From NCBI RefSeq assembly GCF_002008165.1, contig NZ_MRDM01000031.1, positions 203,850 through 267,849 of the forward strand: 64,000 nt of DNA. The letters are read 5' to 3'. The notes below the pieces were generated by a model, which was not told the origin of the DNA, made no database searches, and was given only the letters and a program-made list of their open reading frames with translations. This DNA comes from Rhizobium laguerreae. Its GTDB lineage: Bacteria > Pseudomonadota > Alphaproteobacteria > Rhizobiales > Rhizobiaceae. Shown here in pieces: positions 42,529-50,974 of the stretch (its first letter is position 1; each line of letters begins with the position of its first letter). Made by a program: the position numbers and the translations under genes.

Positions 42529-44394
42529 ATGCGTGAACGTACGCGAATAAACGTTGATGCCAGTGAAGCGGTGCGCCCGTTCAACCGGTTCTGGCGCGGC
42601 ACCGGCTTTTCGCCCGCCGAGCTGCTGCTCGAGCCCGAGATGCGCCAGATGCTCGCCTATATCGGCGGCCTGCCGAATGAGGGCATACGGTTCCTGCGGG
42701 TGCATTATCTCTACAATCTGCTGAGCGCGAAGGGCGAGGGCAGCTATGACTGGTCGCTGCTCGATCGCGCGCTCGACGTGATGATCGAACACCGCCTTAA
42801 GCCGTTCTTCGAGCTGATGGGCAACCCGTCGGGCCTATTCACCGATTATGAGGACATGGATCAGGTCAGGCGCTGGCGGGATCTCGTAACAGCGACGGCC
42901 GATCGCTATGGCGCGCGCTACGGCATGGACGAACTGCGCACATGGTATTTCGAAACGACGAACGAGGCCGACTCCGGCTGGTGGACCTACGGGATCAAGG
43001 GTTACACCAACTACTACGACGCCTGCGTCGCGGGGCTTGATGCCATCGATCCCAGCCTGCCGATGGGCGGACCCGGCACCGCCCGCACGCTGTCGCCGAT
43101 CTTTCGCGCCCTCATGGCCCATTGCGACAGCGGCACGAACTGTCTGACCGGTGACGGCCAGCCGCGGATCGATTACATCTCGATCCACGAAAAGGGTGTC
43201 AACGGCAGCAAGGTAGACCTGACTCCGAAAACCAACGGTATCGTCGACCGCACGCTTCTCGTCGTCGACTATCTCAAGGAGCATCACCCGCGCCTTGCAG
43301 GCCTGCCCATCATCAACGATGAATGCGATCCGCAGCTCGGCTGGAGCGATCACCATAGCTGGCATGGCAAAGCCTATTACGCCGGGATCATCGCCCGCAT
43401 CATCGAACAGCACGACCGGCGCATCATCGCCCCGAAAGCGGCGAATTTCACTTTCCTCAGCAATGACCACGCCTTTATCGGCGGCTGGAGCCAGCGCACG
43501 ATTTTTGCCTATTTCGGTTCGCGCAATTTCACCAAGGCGCAGTGGGAGCACAAGACCAATCTGGACATGCTGGTCACGGATGTCGACAGGGCGCCGCCCT
43601 TCGACATCATCAAGAAGCCCGGCCTCACATCGATGGAATTGCTGGCAACGCTTGGCGATACCGTCTGCAAGGTGACCGCCGAACCGCCGCTTGCGCCCGA
43701 TCAGGATGGCCTGGCGATCCTGCCGACGCGGCTGCCGGGTGGCGGTGTTTCCATCAGCCTCATCCATAGCGTCGATGCCATCAACCGCTCGGGCCGGACC
43801 GCCGTCCGTCTCGAGGTGAGCGGTTTGGTTGCCGGCCGCCACGCGCTTTGTCTGCTGCGCATCGACGAGGAATTCACCAATCCGATGGAGGTCTGGGAAG
43901 CCCAGCGCGACGAAAGCAACCCGCGTGGGCTCTTCGAGCCGGTCGGCGCACCGCCCGCACCTGATGAAGCGCAGTTTGGCGAAATGCGCCGGGCGCAGGA
44001 GCCCGCTTTGCTGCATCCGATCAGCGTCGTCGCGTGCGACGAAGGCCGGATCAGTGTCGACCTGGATGTGCCATTGCCGTCGCTGACGCAGGTGCTTGTC
44101 GTTCCCGATATCGGCGCGCCCCCGGTGGCACCTGCCCGCCTTGTCGTCGAACGCTACCTTGGTCTTGGCGGTCGGGAGGAGCGCATGCTGTTCTGGGCTG
44201 CCGGCGATGCCGGGCCGGCCATCTTCTACGATGTCCTGGTCAGCACCGATGGGGGGACTTTTGAAAAGGTCAGTCCCGTGCCGCTGATCTCGACGGCATT
44301 CCTGCACATGTCGCCGCCGGAGGGCGTGCGGTATGCGGTGCAGGCTCACGATGCATTCGGTCGCCGCAGCGAGCTTTGTCTCTCCCGCTCGTGA
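42529..44394 (+). CDS. GH39 alpha-L-iduronidase-like glycosidase
   Basis: This 621-residue enzyme aligns end to end with human lysosomal alpha-L-iduronidase (IDUA, about 627 mature residues), not just in the barrel. Shared runs include FELMG..SG.FTD.ED, NYYDAC..GL, DYIS.H.KG, P.. NDE.DP..GWS and LSND.AF. Active-site residues are kept (IDUA numbers from memory): His59 (H91), Asn145-Glu146 (N181, acid/base E182), Lys222 (K264), nucleophile Glu265 (E299), Gly271-Trp272 (G305-W306, carboxylate contact), Asp313 (D349) and Arg323 (R363). His185 is Ser. The C-terminal beta-sandwich and Ig-like domains are also present. There is no signal peptide. I infer cleavage of an alpha-L-uronoside; a beta-xylosidase role is less likely. 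AAGGAGAG precedes the ATG. Confidence 0.88.
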   Translation: MRERTRINVDASEAVRPFNRFWRGTGFSPAELLLEPEMRQMLAYIGGLPNEGIRFLRVHYLYNLLSAKGEGSYDWSLLDRALDVMIEHRLKPFFELMGNPSGLFTDYEDMDQVRRWRDLVTATADRYGARYGMDELRTWYFETTNEADSGWWTYGIKGYTNYYDACVAGLDAIDPSLPMGGPGTARTLSPIFRALMAHCDSGTNCLTGDGQPRIDYISIHEKGVNGSKVDLTPKTNGIVDRTLLVVDYLKEHHPRLAGLPIINDECDPQLGWSDHHSWHGKAYYAGIIARIIEQHDRRIIAPKAANFTFLSNDHAFIGGWSQRTIFAYFGSRNFTKAQWEHKTNLDMLVTDVDRAPPFDIIKKPGLTSMELLATLGDTVCKVTAEPPLAPDQDGLAILPTRLPGGGVSISLIHSVDAINRSGRTAVRLEVSGLVAGRHALCLLRIDEEFTNPMEVWEAQRDESNPRGLFEPVGAPPAPDEAQFGEMRRAQEPALLHPISVVACDEGRISVDLDVPLPSLTQVLVVPDIGAPPVAPARLVVERYLGLGGREERMLFWAAGDAGPAIFYDVLVSTDGGTFEKVSPVPLISTAFLHMSPPEGVRYAVQAHDAFGRRSELCLSRS

Positions 44395-44423
44395 ACAGCG
44401 CCTTTCCGTCTGGGATATGATCC

Positions 44424-45242
44424 ATGGATATCGCCTATTTCACCAAGACCCTCGAAGGTCTGCCGCTCGCGACGGCGGCCAAGATCACAGCCGGTTTGGG
44501 GTTCGACTGTGCCGATCTCCTTATTCGCGATGGCCATGCCGTTTCCCCTGACAGGCCGGAGGGGATCGTCAATGCGGTAAAGTTCTTTGCCGCGGCCGGT
44601 GTTCGCACCCCGATGGCGACCATCGATTCCACCCGGCCCGACGATGCCGCATCTCGGCTTCTCGGTTGTTGCGGCGAGGCCGGCATCGGGCAGATCAGGC
44701 TTGGCTTCTGGCGCTACGACCCGTCACGGCGCTGGCAGGTCCAGGTCGATGAGGCACGGTGGGATCTCGACGGCTTCGAGCGCCTGGCCGAACGCTTCGG
44801 CATCAAGCTGACCGTCCAGCTTCACGGCGGCACCCTGCACAGTTCGGGCGCGCTGGCGGTGCGATTGCTGGCCGGGCGCGATCCGATCCGGATCGGCGCC
44901 TATCCCGATCCCGCCAATCAGATCATTCGGGAGGGAAGCGAGGATTGGCGTCTGACCCTTGATATTCTCGATCCGTGGTTCTGCTGCATGGGCGTCAAGA
45001 ACAGCGGTTGGTCGCCCGGCGCTTACGGATCCAACGGCCAGCGCGCCTGGCATTCCGACTGGTACGGGCTCGACGAAGGCATGGTGCCTTGGAACGAAAT
45101 CGTCCCGCATCTGGTCGCCAGCGGCTTTGCCGGCGTGCTCTCGATGCATTCCCAATACCGCGTCTCCCGAGAGCAGGCGCTCGACAAGGTTCGCGCTGAT
45201 CTTGCCCATTTCCGGCGCCTGGTCGCCGCAGCGAAAGAGTAG
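44424..45242 (+). CDS. Sugar-phosphate-isomerase/epimerase-like TIM-barrel protein
   Basis: This 272-residue protein fits the AP-endonuclease-2-like TIM-barrel family of xylose-isomerase-type enzymes (IolE, IolI, tagatose epimerases). Segments such as GLGFDCADLLIRDGHAVSP, LTVQLHGG, MGVKNSGW and VLSMHSQYRV place His, Lys and acidic residues at barrel-strand ends. The precise reaction is unknown. It lies 29 bases after the GH39 gene and before a D-2-hydroxyacid dehydrogenase, so an epimerase, isomerase or dehydratase step on the liberated uronate or its keto form is the most likely role. Confidence 0.78.
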   Translation: MDIAYFTKTLEGLPLATAAKITAGLGFDCADLLIRDGHAVSPDRPEGIVNAVKFFAAAGVRTPMATIDSTRPDDAASRLLGCCGEAGIGQIRLGFWRYDPSRRWQVQVDEARWDLDGFERLAERFGIKLTVQLHGGTLHSSGALAVRLLAGRDPIRIGAYPDPANQIIREGSEDWRLTLDILDPWFCCMGVKNSGWSPGAYGSNGQRAWHSDWYGLDEGMVPWNEIVPHLVASGFAGVLSMHSQYRVSREQALDKVRADLAHFRRLVAAAKE

Positions 45243-45246
45243 AACC

Positions 45247-46263
45247 ATGAACGAACAGGCTCCCGTTATCGCCGTACTGCTGACCGAAAAGACCCGCCGG
45301 ATGATGCTGGACGATGTGGCGATTGCCCAGTTGAACGCTCTTGGCGAGGTGCGTTGGCCGACCGGTGCCGCAATCGACGCTGCCGATGTCGACCAGCTGC
45401 TGCAGGGCGCTGTCGCGTGCCTCACCGGATGGGGCACGCCGGTCTTCGATCCCACCGCGCGCCAACGCCATCCGCAACTCGCCCTCGTCGCCCATTCGGC
45501 AGGCAGCGTCCGAACACTCGTTCCCGCCCGTCTGTTCGACGATGGCCTTCGCGTCACCCATGCCGCCTCGAAAATTGCCGCCTCGGTTGCCGAGTTCGTC
45601 GTCGCCGAAACGCTGCTCGCCATGCGCGGCATTCATCGGCTGCATCATCAATTGCGCAACGGTGGCGAATGGCTCGACGTCCGCGCCGCCGTGCCGCAGA
45701 GATTGCTTGGCGCCAGAACGGTCGGCATCGTCGGTGCCGGATATGTCGGGCGGGCGGTCATGCGGCTGCTCGTCCCATTCGGCTGCCGCGTACTGGTCGT
45801 CGATCCGTTTCTCCATGATAGCGAGGCTGCTGCGCTCGGCGTTTTCAGAGCCGGGCTGAACGATATGCTGGCCCAGGCAGATGTGGTCTCTCTGCATGCG
45901 CCTGTCCTGCCCGAAACGCGCCGCATGATCGGTGCCCGCGAACTGGCGCTACTGCGCCCCGGCACGCTGTTCATCAACACGGCGCGCGCGGAGCTGGTCG
46001 ACGAGGCGGCGCTGCTCGCCGAGATCCGCTCCGGCCGTATCGAAGCGGCTCTTGATGTCTTCGACAACGAGCCGCTGCCTCCGGACAGTCCCTTCCGCGA
46101 TCCCGCACTGGCCAATGTCACCATTTCGCCGCATGCCGCCGGTCACACTGAAGAGGCGCACTTCGCCCAAGGCCAGGCCATGGTGGACGAGATCGGCCGG
46201 CTGCTTCGCGGGGAGCCGCTCCATCACGAAGTGTCGCGCGCCATGCTCGACCGGATGGCATGA
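45247..46263 (+). CDS. NAD(P)-dependent D-2-hydroxyacid dehydrogenase
   Basis: This 338-residue enzyme of the D-isomer-specific 2-hydroxyacid dehydrogenase family has the cofactor motif VGIVGAGYVGRAVMRLL near residue 160. The catalytic triad is complete: Arg in NTARAELVDE, Glu in FDNEPLPPDSP and His in ISPHAAGHTEE. It interconverts a 2-keto acid and a 2-hydroxy acid. The ATG at 45247, four bases after the isomerase stop, gives the standard domain layout; the frame is open upstream but that part lies over the isomerase gene. It overlaps the next gene by four bases. Confidence 0.87.
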   Translation: MNEQAPVIAVLLTEKTRRMMLDDVAIAQLNALGEVRWPTGAAIDAADVDQLLQGAVACLTGWGTPVFDPTARQRHPQLALVAHSAGSVRTLVPARLFDDGLRVTHAASKIAASVAEFVVAETLLAMRGIHRLHHQLRNGGEWLDVRAAVPQRLLGARTVGIVGAGYVGRAVMRLLVPFGCRVLVVDPFLHDSEAAALGVFRAGLNDMLAQADVVSLHAPVLPETRRMIGARELALLRPGTLFINTARAELVDEAALLAEIRSGRIEAALDVFDNEPLPPDSPFRDPALANVTISPHAAGHTEEAHFAQGQAMVDEIGRLLRGEPLHHEVSRAMLDRMA

Positions 46264-47681
46264 CCGTGGACAGAAACATTGGAGGTTCCGTGACGGCGCC
46301 GCGTATCAGAATCATCGAGATCGACGCCTTCGAGCGCGATATCAGGCTGCGCCTGCCGTTCCGCTTTGGTGCGGCAACCCTCGAAAAGGCGCCGCAAGCC
46401 TTCCTCAGGGTCCGCGTCGAGGATGAAGAGGGGCGAACCGCCCTTGGTGCGGCCGCCGAGATGATGGTGCCGAAATGGTTCGACAAGGATCCGGCCTTCA
46501 CGCCGGCGCAAAATGTCGATCAGTTGCGCACCTCGATCCGTACCGCTGCGGCTGCTTCGCTCGAACCGTCTGCGCCGGCGACACTGTTTGCCGCAGCCCG
46601 CCTGAACGAGATGGAGACCGTGCGGCGCCTGCCTGGAAATCCATTGGCCGCCTGTTTCGGCCCTTCGCTGATCGCCCGCGCCGCGCTCGATGCCTATTGC
46701 CGCCTTGCCGGCATTTCCTTCTTCGAGGCGGTGCGGAGCAACCTCGTCGGCATCGGCGGCCCCATGCTGCCCGACGATATCGACGTGGATGCAGCGTTGG
46801 CGGTGCTTTCCGATCTTCGTCCTGCCGGCGCGATCTCGGCCCGGCATACGATCGGGCTTGTCGATCCGATCACCGAGGGCGATATCGTCCATCCCGTCGA
46901 CGACGGCCTGCCGGAAAGCCTCGAGGCGGTGATAACACGCTATGGCAACCGCTGGTTCAAGATCAAGCTTTCGGGCACGATCGATGCCGATATCGACCGC
47001 CTGACCAGGATCGCCGCCGTGCTGGACCGCCTGCCCGACTATCGGGTGACGGTCGACGGCAACGAACAGTTTGGCGCCGCCGAACAGCTTGCCGCCTTGC
47101 TGGCACAAATCGAGGCGACGCCGCGGCTGGCGAGGTTGCGTGCGGCCATTGCCTTTGTCGAACAGCCATTCTCGCGCGCGATCACCATGGAAACGTCGCT
47201 GGGGGACCTGGCGGCGCAATTGCTCTTCCTGATCGATGAGAGCGACGACGGCGACGGCGCCTTCGCCGGCGCCAGGCGGCTGGGATATACCGGCGTCTCC
47301 TCGAAGACCTGCAAGGGCATCTACCGTTCGCTCATGAAGGCGATCCGCATCAGAACTGGAACCGTGCCGGGACTGTTCCTTTCGGGCGAGGATCTGACCT
47401 GCCAGGCGGGGCTTGCCGTGCAGCAGGATCTGGCGCTGGTCTCGCTGCTCGGCCTCTCTCATGTCGAGCGCAACGGCCATCACTATGTCGCCGGCATGCA
47501 GGGTGCGCCGCAGGCCGAGAAGGCGCGCTTTGCCGCGGCCCATCCCGATCTCTACGAGCAGGGTGCCGATGGACCGCTCCTGTCGATCCGCGACGGCCGG
47601 ATCGCCATCGGCTCGCTCGGGGCGGTCGGCTACGCGAGCGGCGCCTTGCCCGATTTCGCAGCCATGAAGCCAATGTTATGA
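46260..47681 (+). CDS. Enolase-superfamily dehydratase/isomerase-like protein
   Basis: This 473-residue protein of the mandelate-racemase/muconate-cycloisomerase type is longer than the usual 370-420. It has the KxK pair in WFKIKLSGT, metal-ligand positions in VTVDGNEQF, AFVEQPF and LIDESDDG, and a lysine in SSKTCKGIYRS opposite. The superfamily removes a proton alpha to a carboxylate, usually from sugar acids. ATG 46260 overlaps the dehydrogenase stop (ATGA), but GTG 46290 has a perfect GGAGG upstream and may be the true start. As the last operon gene it plausibly dehydrates or epimerises an aldonate derived from the uronate. Confidence 0.82.
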   Translation: MTVDRNIGGSVTAPRIRIIEIDAFERDIRLRLPFRFGAATLEKAPQAFLRVRVEDEEGRTALGAAAEMMVPKWFDKDPAFTPAQNVDQLRTSIRTAAAASLEPSAPATLFAAARLNEMETVRRLPGNPLAACFGPSLIARAALDAYCRLAGISFFEAVRSNLVGIGGPMLPDDIDVDAALAVLSDLRPAGAISARHTIGLVDPITEGDIVHPVDDGLPESLEAVITRYGNRWFKIKLSGTIDADIDRLTRIAAVLDRLPDYRVTVDGNEQFGAAEQLAALLAQIEATPRLARLRAAIAFVEQPFSRAITMETSLGDLAAQLLFLIDESDDGDGAFAGARRLGYTGVSSKTCKGIYRSLMKAIRIRTGTVPGLFLSGEDLTCQAGLAVQQDLALVSLLGLSHVERNGHHYVAGMQGAPQAEKARFAAAHPDLYEQGADGPLLSIRDGRIAIGSLGAVGYASGALPDFAAMKPML

Positions 47682-47816
47682 CGCCCGACCCAACGTGCAG
47701 CAGGTCGCCAAAGGCTATGTGGACCTTTATGTCCCGGTCGGTGCCGGCTACCTCACAGGACAAGGGCCTGTTGCCTCCGAACGAGCGGGGAAGTCAGGCT
47801 GAAGGCGGCTTCTTGA

Positions 47817-48653
47817 CTATCGCCCGGCCACATCCAGGATGCGCATCGCGAGCTTGAGATGCGGCAAATCCAACATGCGCCCATCAAGCTGAACGACGCC
47901 CGCGTCGGGCCTGGCGGCGAAGGCGGCGGCGACTTTCTCGGCCCAGGCGATCTCGGACGGATCCGGCGTGAAGGCGTGATTGATCACCTCGACCTGGCTC
48001 GGATGGATGGCCATCATACCGGAAAAGCCATCGCGCCGGGCGCGGCCGACATAGGCCCTGAGACCGCCCAGATCGCGGAAATCTGGATAGACGGTGTCGA
48101 TCGCCGGAACGGCGGCGGCATGGGCTCCGAATAGCGTGAGCGAACGGGCAAGCTCGTAAGGTGGCGTATAGCGGCCATCCGTCCTCCGCGCGGTCGCAGC
48201 CCCCATCGCGGCCGGCAGATCCTCAGCCCCCCAGGTCAGGCCGCAGAGGCTGGTTGAGACATCCCGGTAGCTGCCGATCTCGAAGATCGCAGATGGCGTT
48301 TCGGTTGCGATCGGCAAGATGGGAATTGCAGATGCAAGAGAGCCTGCGAGCTTCAGCACCGAGGCGGCACCCTCGGCCTTCGGCAGCACGATCGCGAAAG
48401 GATGAAGGCCGCTCAAAGCGGCAAGGTCGTCTTCGAATTCTTGCGAGGCGAGGGGGTTGATGCGGATAAGAAGAGGGGTCTCGCCGGCATGATGCAAGAC
48501 GAATTCGTGCACGCTCTCTCGCGCTTTCGGCTTGTTTAGGGGCGCAACCGAATCTTCCAGGTCGAGAATGACGGCATCGGCGCCCGAGGCAAGCGCTTTT
48601 TCGAAACGCTCCGGCCGGTCACCGGGCGCAAAGAGCAGCGAGCGCAGCCTCAT
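47817..48653 (-). CDS. HpcH/HpaI (CitE-like) CoA-ester lyase
   Basis: This 278-residue TIM-barrel protein resembles CitE and citramalyl/malyl-CoA lyases: RSLLFAPGDRPERFEKALASGADAVILDLEDSV at the start (residues 3-35), RINP, then the metal-binding Glu in ATETPSAIFEI and Asp in WGAEDLPAAMGA. The ATG at 48653 overlaps the MaoC stop (ATGA). It is the last gene of the leucine-degradation operon, in the position where HMG-CoA lyase would be expected. It may cleave a branched hydroxyacyl-CoA such as citramalyl-CoA. The substrate is not established by sequence. Confidence 0.83.
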   Translation of the reverse strand: MRLRSLLFAPGDRPERFEKALASGADAVILDLEDSVAPLNKPKARESVHEFVLHHAGETPLLIRINPLASQEFEDDLAALSGLHPFAIVLPKAEGAASVLKLAGSLASAIPILPIATETPSAIFEIGSYRDVSTSLCGLTWGAEDLPAAMGAATARRTDGRYTPPYELARSLTLFGAHAAAVPAIDTVYPDFRDLGGLRAYVGRARRDGFSGMMAIHPSQVEVINHAFTPDPSEIAWAEKVAAAFAARPDAGVVQLDGRMLDLPHLKLAMRILDVAGR

Positions 48654-49102
48654 GACGGTTTCACCTTCAGCATTGCCGTGCGCAGGCACTGGCAGACGAT
48701 CTCGCCGCGCTGGTTCAGGGTGATATGCCGGAAGGTGACGATGCCGGCATCGGGGCGGGAGTTCGAGCGACGCAGCTCCATCACCTCCGTTTCCACCCGC
48801 AGCGTATCGCCGATGAAGACCGGCTTCGGCATCGTCACCTTGTCATAGCCGAGATTGGCGACGAGCGTGCCGAGCGTGGTGTCGCCGACCGAAAGGCCGA
48901 CGGTGAGCGCGAAGGTGAAGGTGCCGTTGACGACGATCCGGCCGAATTCGGTGCCGGCCGCATAGTCGGCATCGAGATGCAGAGGCTGCGGATTGTGGGA
49001 AAGCGTCGTGAAGAGCAGATTGTCGGTCTCGGTGACCGTGCGACGGATGTCGTGGGCGATGCGGTCGCCGACCGTCCACTCGTCGAAATAACGGCCGGCC
49101 AT
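48650..49102 (-). CDS. MaoC-family (R)-specific enoyl-CoA hydratase-like protein
   Basis: This 150-residue hot-dog-fold protein begins AGRYFDEWTVGDRI. It carries the hydratase-2 type motif with Asp/His near residues 25-45 (TETDNLLFTTLSHNPQPLHLDADYA) followed by GRIVVNGTFTFAL. It should hydrate an enoyl-CoA. It replaces, in position, the crotonase-type methylglutaconyl-CoA hydratase of other leucine operons. The ATG at 49102 shares one base with the upstream stop, and the gene is coupled to the CitE-like gene by four bases. Confidence 0.84.
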   Translation of the reverse strand: MAGRYFDEWTVGDRIAHDIRRTVTETDNLLFTTLSHNPQPLHLDADYAAGTEFGRIVVNGTFTFALTVGLSVGDTTLGTLVANLGYDKVTMPKPVFIGDTLRVETEVMELRRSNSRPDAGIVTFRHITLNQRGEIVCQCLRTAMLKVKPS

Positions 49103-50967
49103 CAATCCTGCTCCTTCACAATGCTGACGACCAGCTGGTTTCCCGAGACCCTGATCCCCGAGGCAACCTGCAGTTTTTCGACGATGCCGTCGAAGGGCGC
49201 ACGCAGAGAATGTTCCATTTTCATCGCTTCGACCGTCAGCAGGCGGTCCCCCTTGGCGACCCGATCGCCTTCGGCGACATCCACCGAAATGACGAGGCCG
49301 GGCATGGGCGAAAGGATCGCGCCGTCGCCGGCACCCTGACTTGCTTCGACTTCGCTGGCGACCGGCAGGCTGATCGGCCAGGCGTTGCCGGCGTCGAAAA
49401 GCACCGTGGTTTCACCGATCGTGACTGTATTTGCCTCAAGCTCCGGACGTGATTGCCCCCAATGGAGGTGATCGCCGATACGGATGCGCACCCTTTTGTC
49501 ATCCGCGCCGGCGATGCGGAACCCGGTCAGCGCAGACCAGGGATCACCATCCGTATTTTTTGAAAGCACGGTGGCCGCGGTGTCGATTGCGGTTTCGCTC
49601 GGCTCCGTCGCCACAAGCCTGTCGCCATGGCGGTCGAGAAAGCCGGTATCGATCCGAGCTGCGCGAAAATCCGGATCGACGGCGATGCGGGTGAGAAGGC
49701 CGGCATTGGATCTGACCGGCCAGACCTCGATCTCTGCGCAGGCGGCTGCGAGCTTCGAAAGTGCGGCCTCGCGGTTCGGCCCATGGGCGACAATCTTGGC
49801 AATCATCGGGTCATAGAAGGCGGTGATCTCGTCCCCTTGCTCGACGCCGCTATCGACGCGGATTGTGTCAGGCAGGCGCAGATGTTCGAGCCGGCCTGTC
49901 GACGGCAGATAGCCGGCGGCAGGATTTTCGGCATAGAGCCGGGCTTCGAAGGCCCAGCCGTTCATGGCAATCTCGTCCTGCATTTTCGGCAGCGGTTCGC
50001 CGCTAGCGACCTTCAACTGCCAGAGCACCAGATCCTCGCCTGATATTGCCTCGGTGACCGGGTGTTCCACCTGCAGGCGGGTGTTCATCTCCATGAACCA
50101 GATGCGATCTTCGCGAAGGCCTTCCGAGGCATCGGCGATGAATTCGATGGTGCCGGCGCCGACATAGTTGACCGCTCTTGCGGCCTTCACTGCCGCATCG
50201 CAGATCAATGCCCGGGTAGCGGCATCGAGGCCGGGGGCAGGGGCTTCCTCGATGACCTTCTGGTGACGGCGCTGCAGCGAACAATCGCGTTCGAAGAGAT
50301 GAACGTAGTTGCCGAGCGTATCGGCGAAAACCTGCACCTCGATATGACGCGGATTGGCGATGTAGCGTTCGATCAGAACGCGGTCGTCGCCGAAGGCGGC
50401 GGCCGCCTCACGGCGGCAGGAGGCGAGACGTTCGGCGAAATCCTGCGGGCGATCGACGCGGCGCATGCCCTTGCCGCCGCCACCGGCGACCGCCTTGATG
50501 AGCACGGGATAACCGATGTTTTCCGCCTCGGCCGTCAGTCTCTCTTCGCTCTGGTCCGCGCCCATATAGCCGGGGGTCACGGGCACGCCGGCTGCCTGCA
50601 TCAATTCCTTGGCGGCATCCTTAAGGCCCATGGCACGGATGGCCGCCGGCGGCGCGCCGACCCAGAGGATGCCGGCCTTTTCCACCGCTTCGGCAAATTC
50701 GGCATTTTCCGAAAGAAAACCGTAGCCGGGATGGATCGCAGCAGCGCCGGTTTTCCGGGCGGCATCGAGGATGCGGGTCTGAGAGAGATAGCTCTCGCGT
50801 GCCGGCGCCGGGCCGATGGCAATCGCCTCGTCCGCCTCCCTGACGTAGGGCAGGCCGGTATCGGCTTCGGAATAGACGGCGATGGTGCGGATGCCGAGCA
50901 TCTTGGCCGAGCGGATGATGCGGCGGGCGATTTCGCCCCTGTTGGCAATGAGAAGACTTTCCATCAT
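49102..50967 (-). CDS. mccA: Methylcrotonyl-CoA carboxylase alpha subunit (biotin-containing)
   Basis: This 621-residue subunit combines biotin carboxylase (residues 1-450: SLLIANRGEIARRIIRSA, ATP loop AVAGGGGKGMRRV, EMNTRLQVEHPVTEAI) with a C-terminal biotinyl domain whose lysine is in VEAMKMEHSL near residue 585. With the beta subunit it carboxylates 3-methylcrotonyl-CoA in leucine degradation. A propionyl-CoA carboxylase identity is less likely next to isovaleryl-CoA dehydrogenase. ATG 50967 or 50964 both follow GAGG; an earlier in-frame start is not supported. Confidence 0.92.
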   Translation of the reverse strand: MMESLLIANRGEIARRIIRSAKMLGIRTIAVYSEADTGLPYVREADEAIAIGPAPARESYLSQTRILDAARKTGAAAIHPGYGFLSENAEFAEAVEKAGILWVGAPPAAIRAMGLKDAAKELMQAAGVPVTPGYMGADQSEERLTAEAENIGYPVLIKAVAGGGGKGMRRVDRPQDFAERLASCRREAAAAFGDDRVLIERYIANPRHIEVQVFADTLGNYVHLFERDCSLQRRHQKVIEEAPAPGLDAATRALICDAAVKAARAVNYVGAGTIEFIADASEGLREDRIWFMEMNTRLQVEHPVTEAISGEDLVLWQLKVASGEPLPKMQDEIAMNGWAFEARLYAENPAAGYLPSTGRLEHLRLPDTIRVDSGVEQGDEITAFYDPMIAKIVAHGPNREAALSKLAAACAEIEVWPVRSNAGLLTRIAVDPDFRAARIDTGFLDRHGDRLVATEPSETAIDTAATVLSKNTDGDPWSALTGFRIAGADDKRVRIRIGDHLHWGQSRPELEANTVTIGETTVLFDAGNAWPISLPVASEVEASQGAGDGAILSPMPGLVISVDVAEGDRVAKGDRLLTVEAMKMEHSLRAPFDGIVEKLQVASGIRVSGNQLVVSIVKEQD

Positions 50968-50974
50968 CGGCGCC

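Noticed and set aside
42529..44394. Routine call of beta-xylosidase for the GH39 protein
   Set aside because: The end-to-end similarity to alpha-L-iduronidase, including the carboxylate-contact residues and C-terminal domains, argues against a simple xylosidase.
47682..47816. Gap between the enolase-like and CitE-like convergent genes
   Set aside because: No ribosome site, conserved frame, strong hairpin or repeat was found in these 135 bases.
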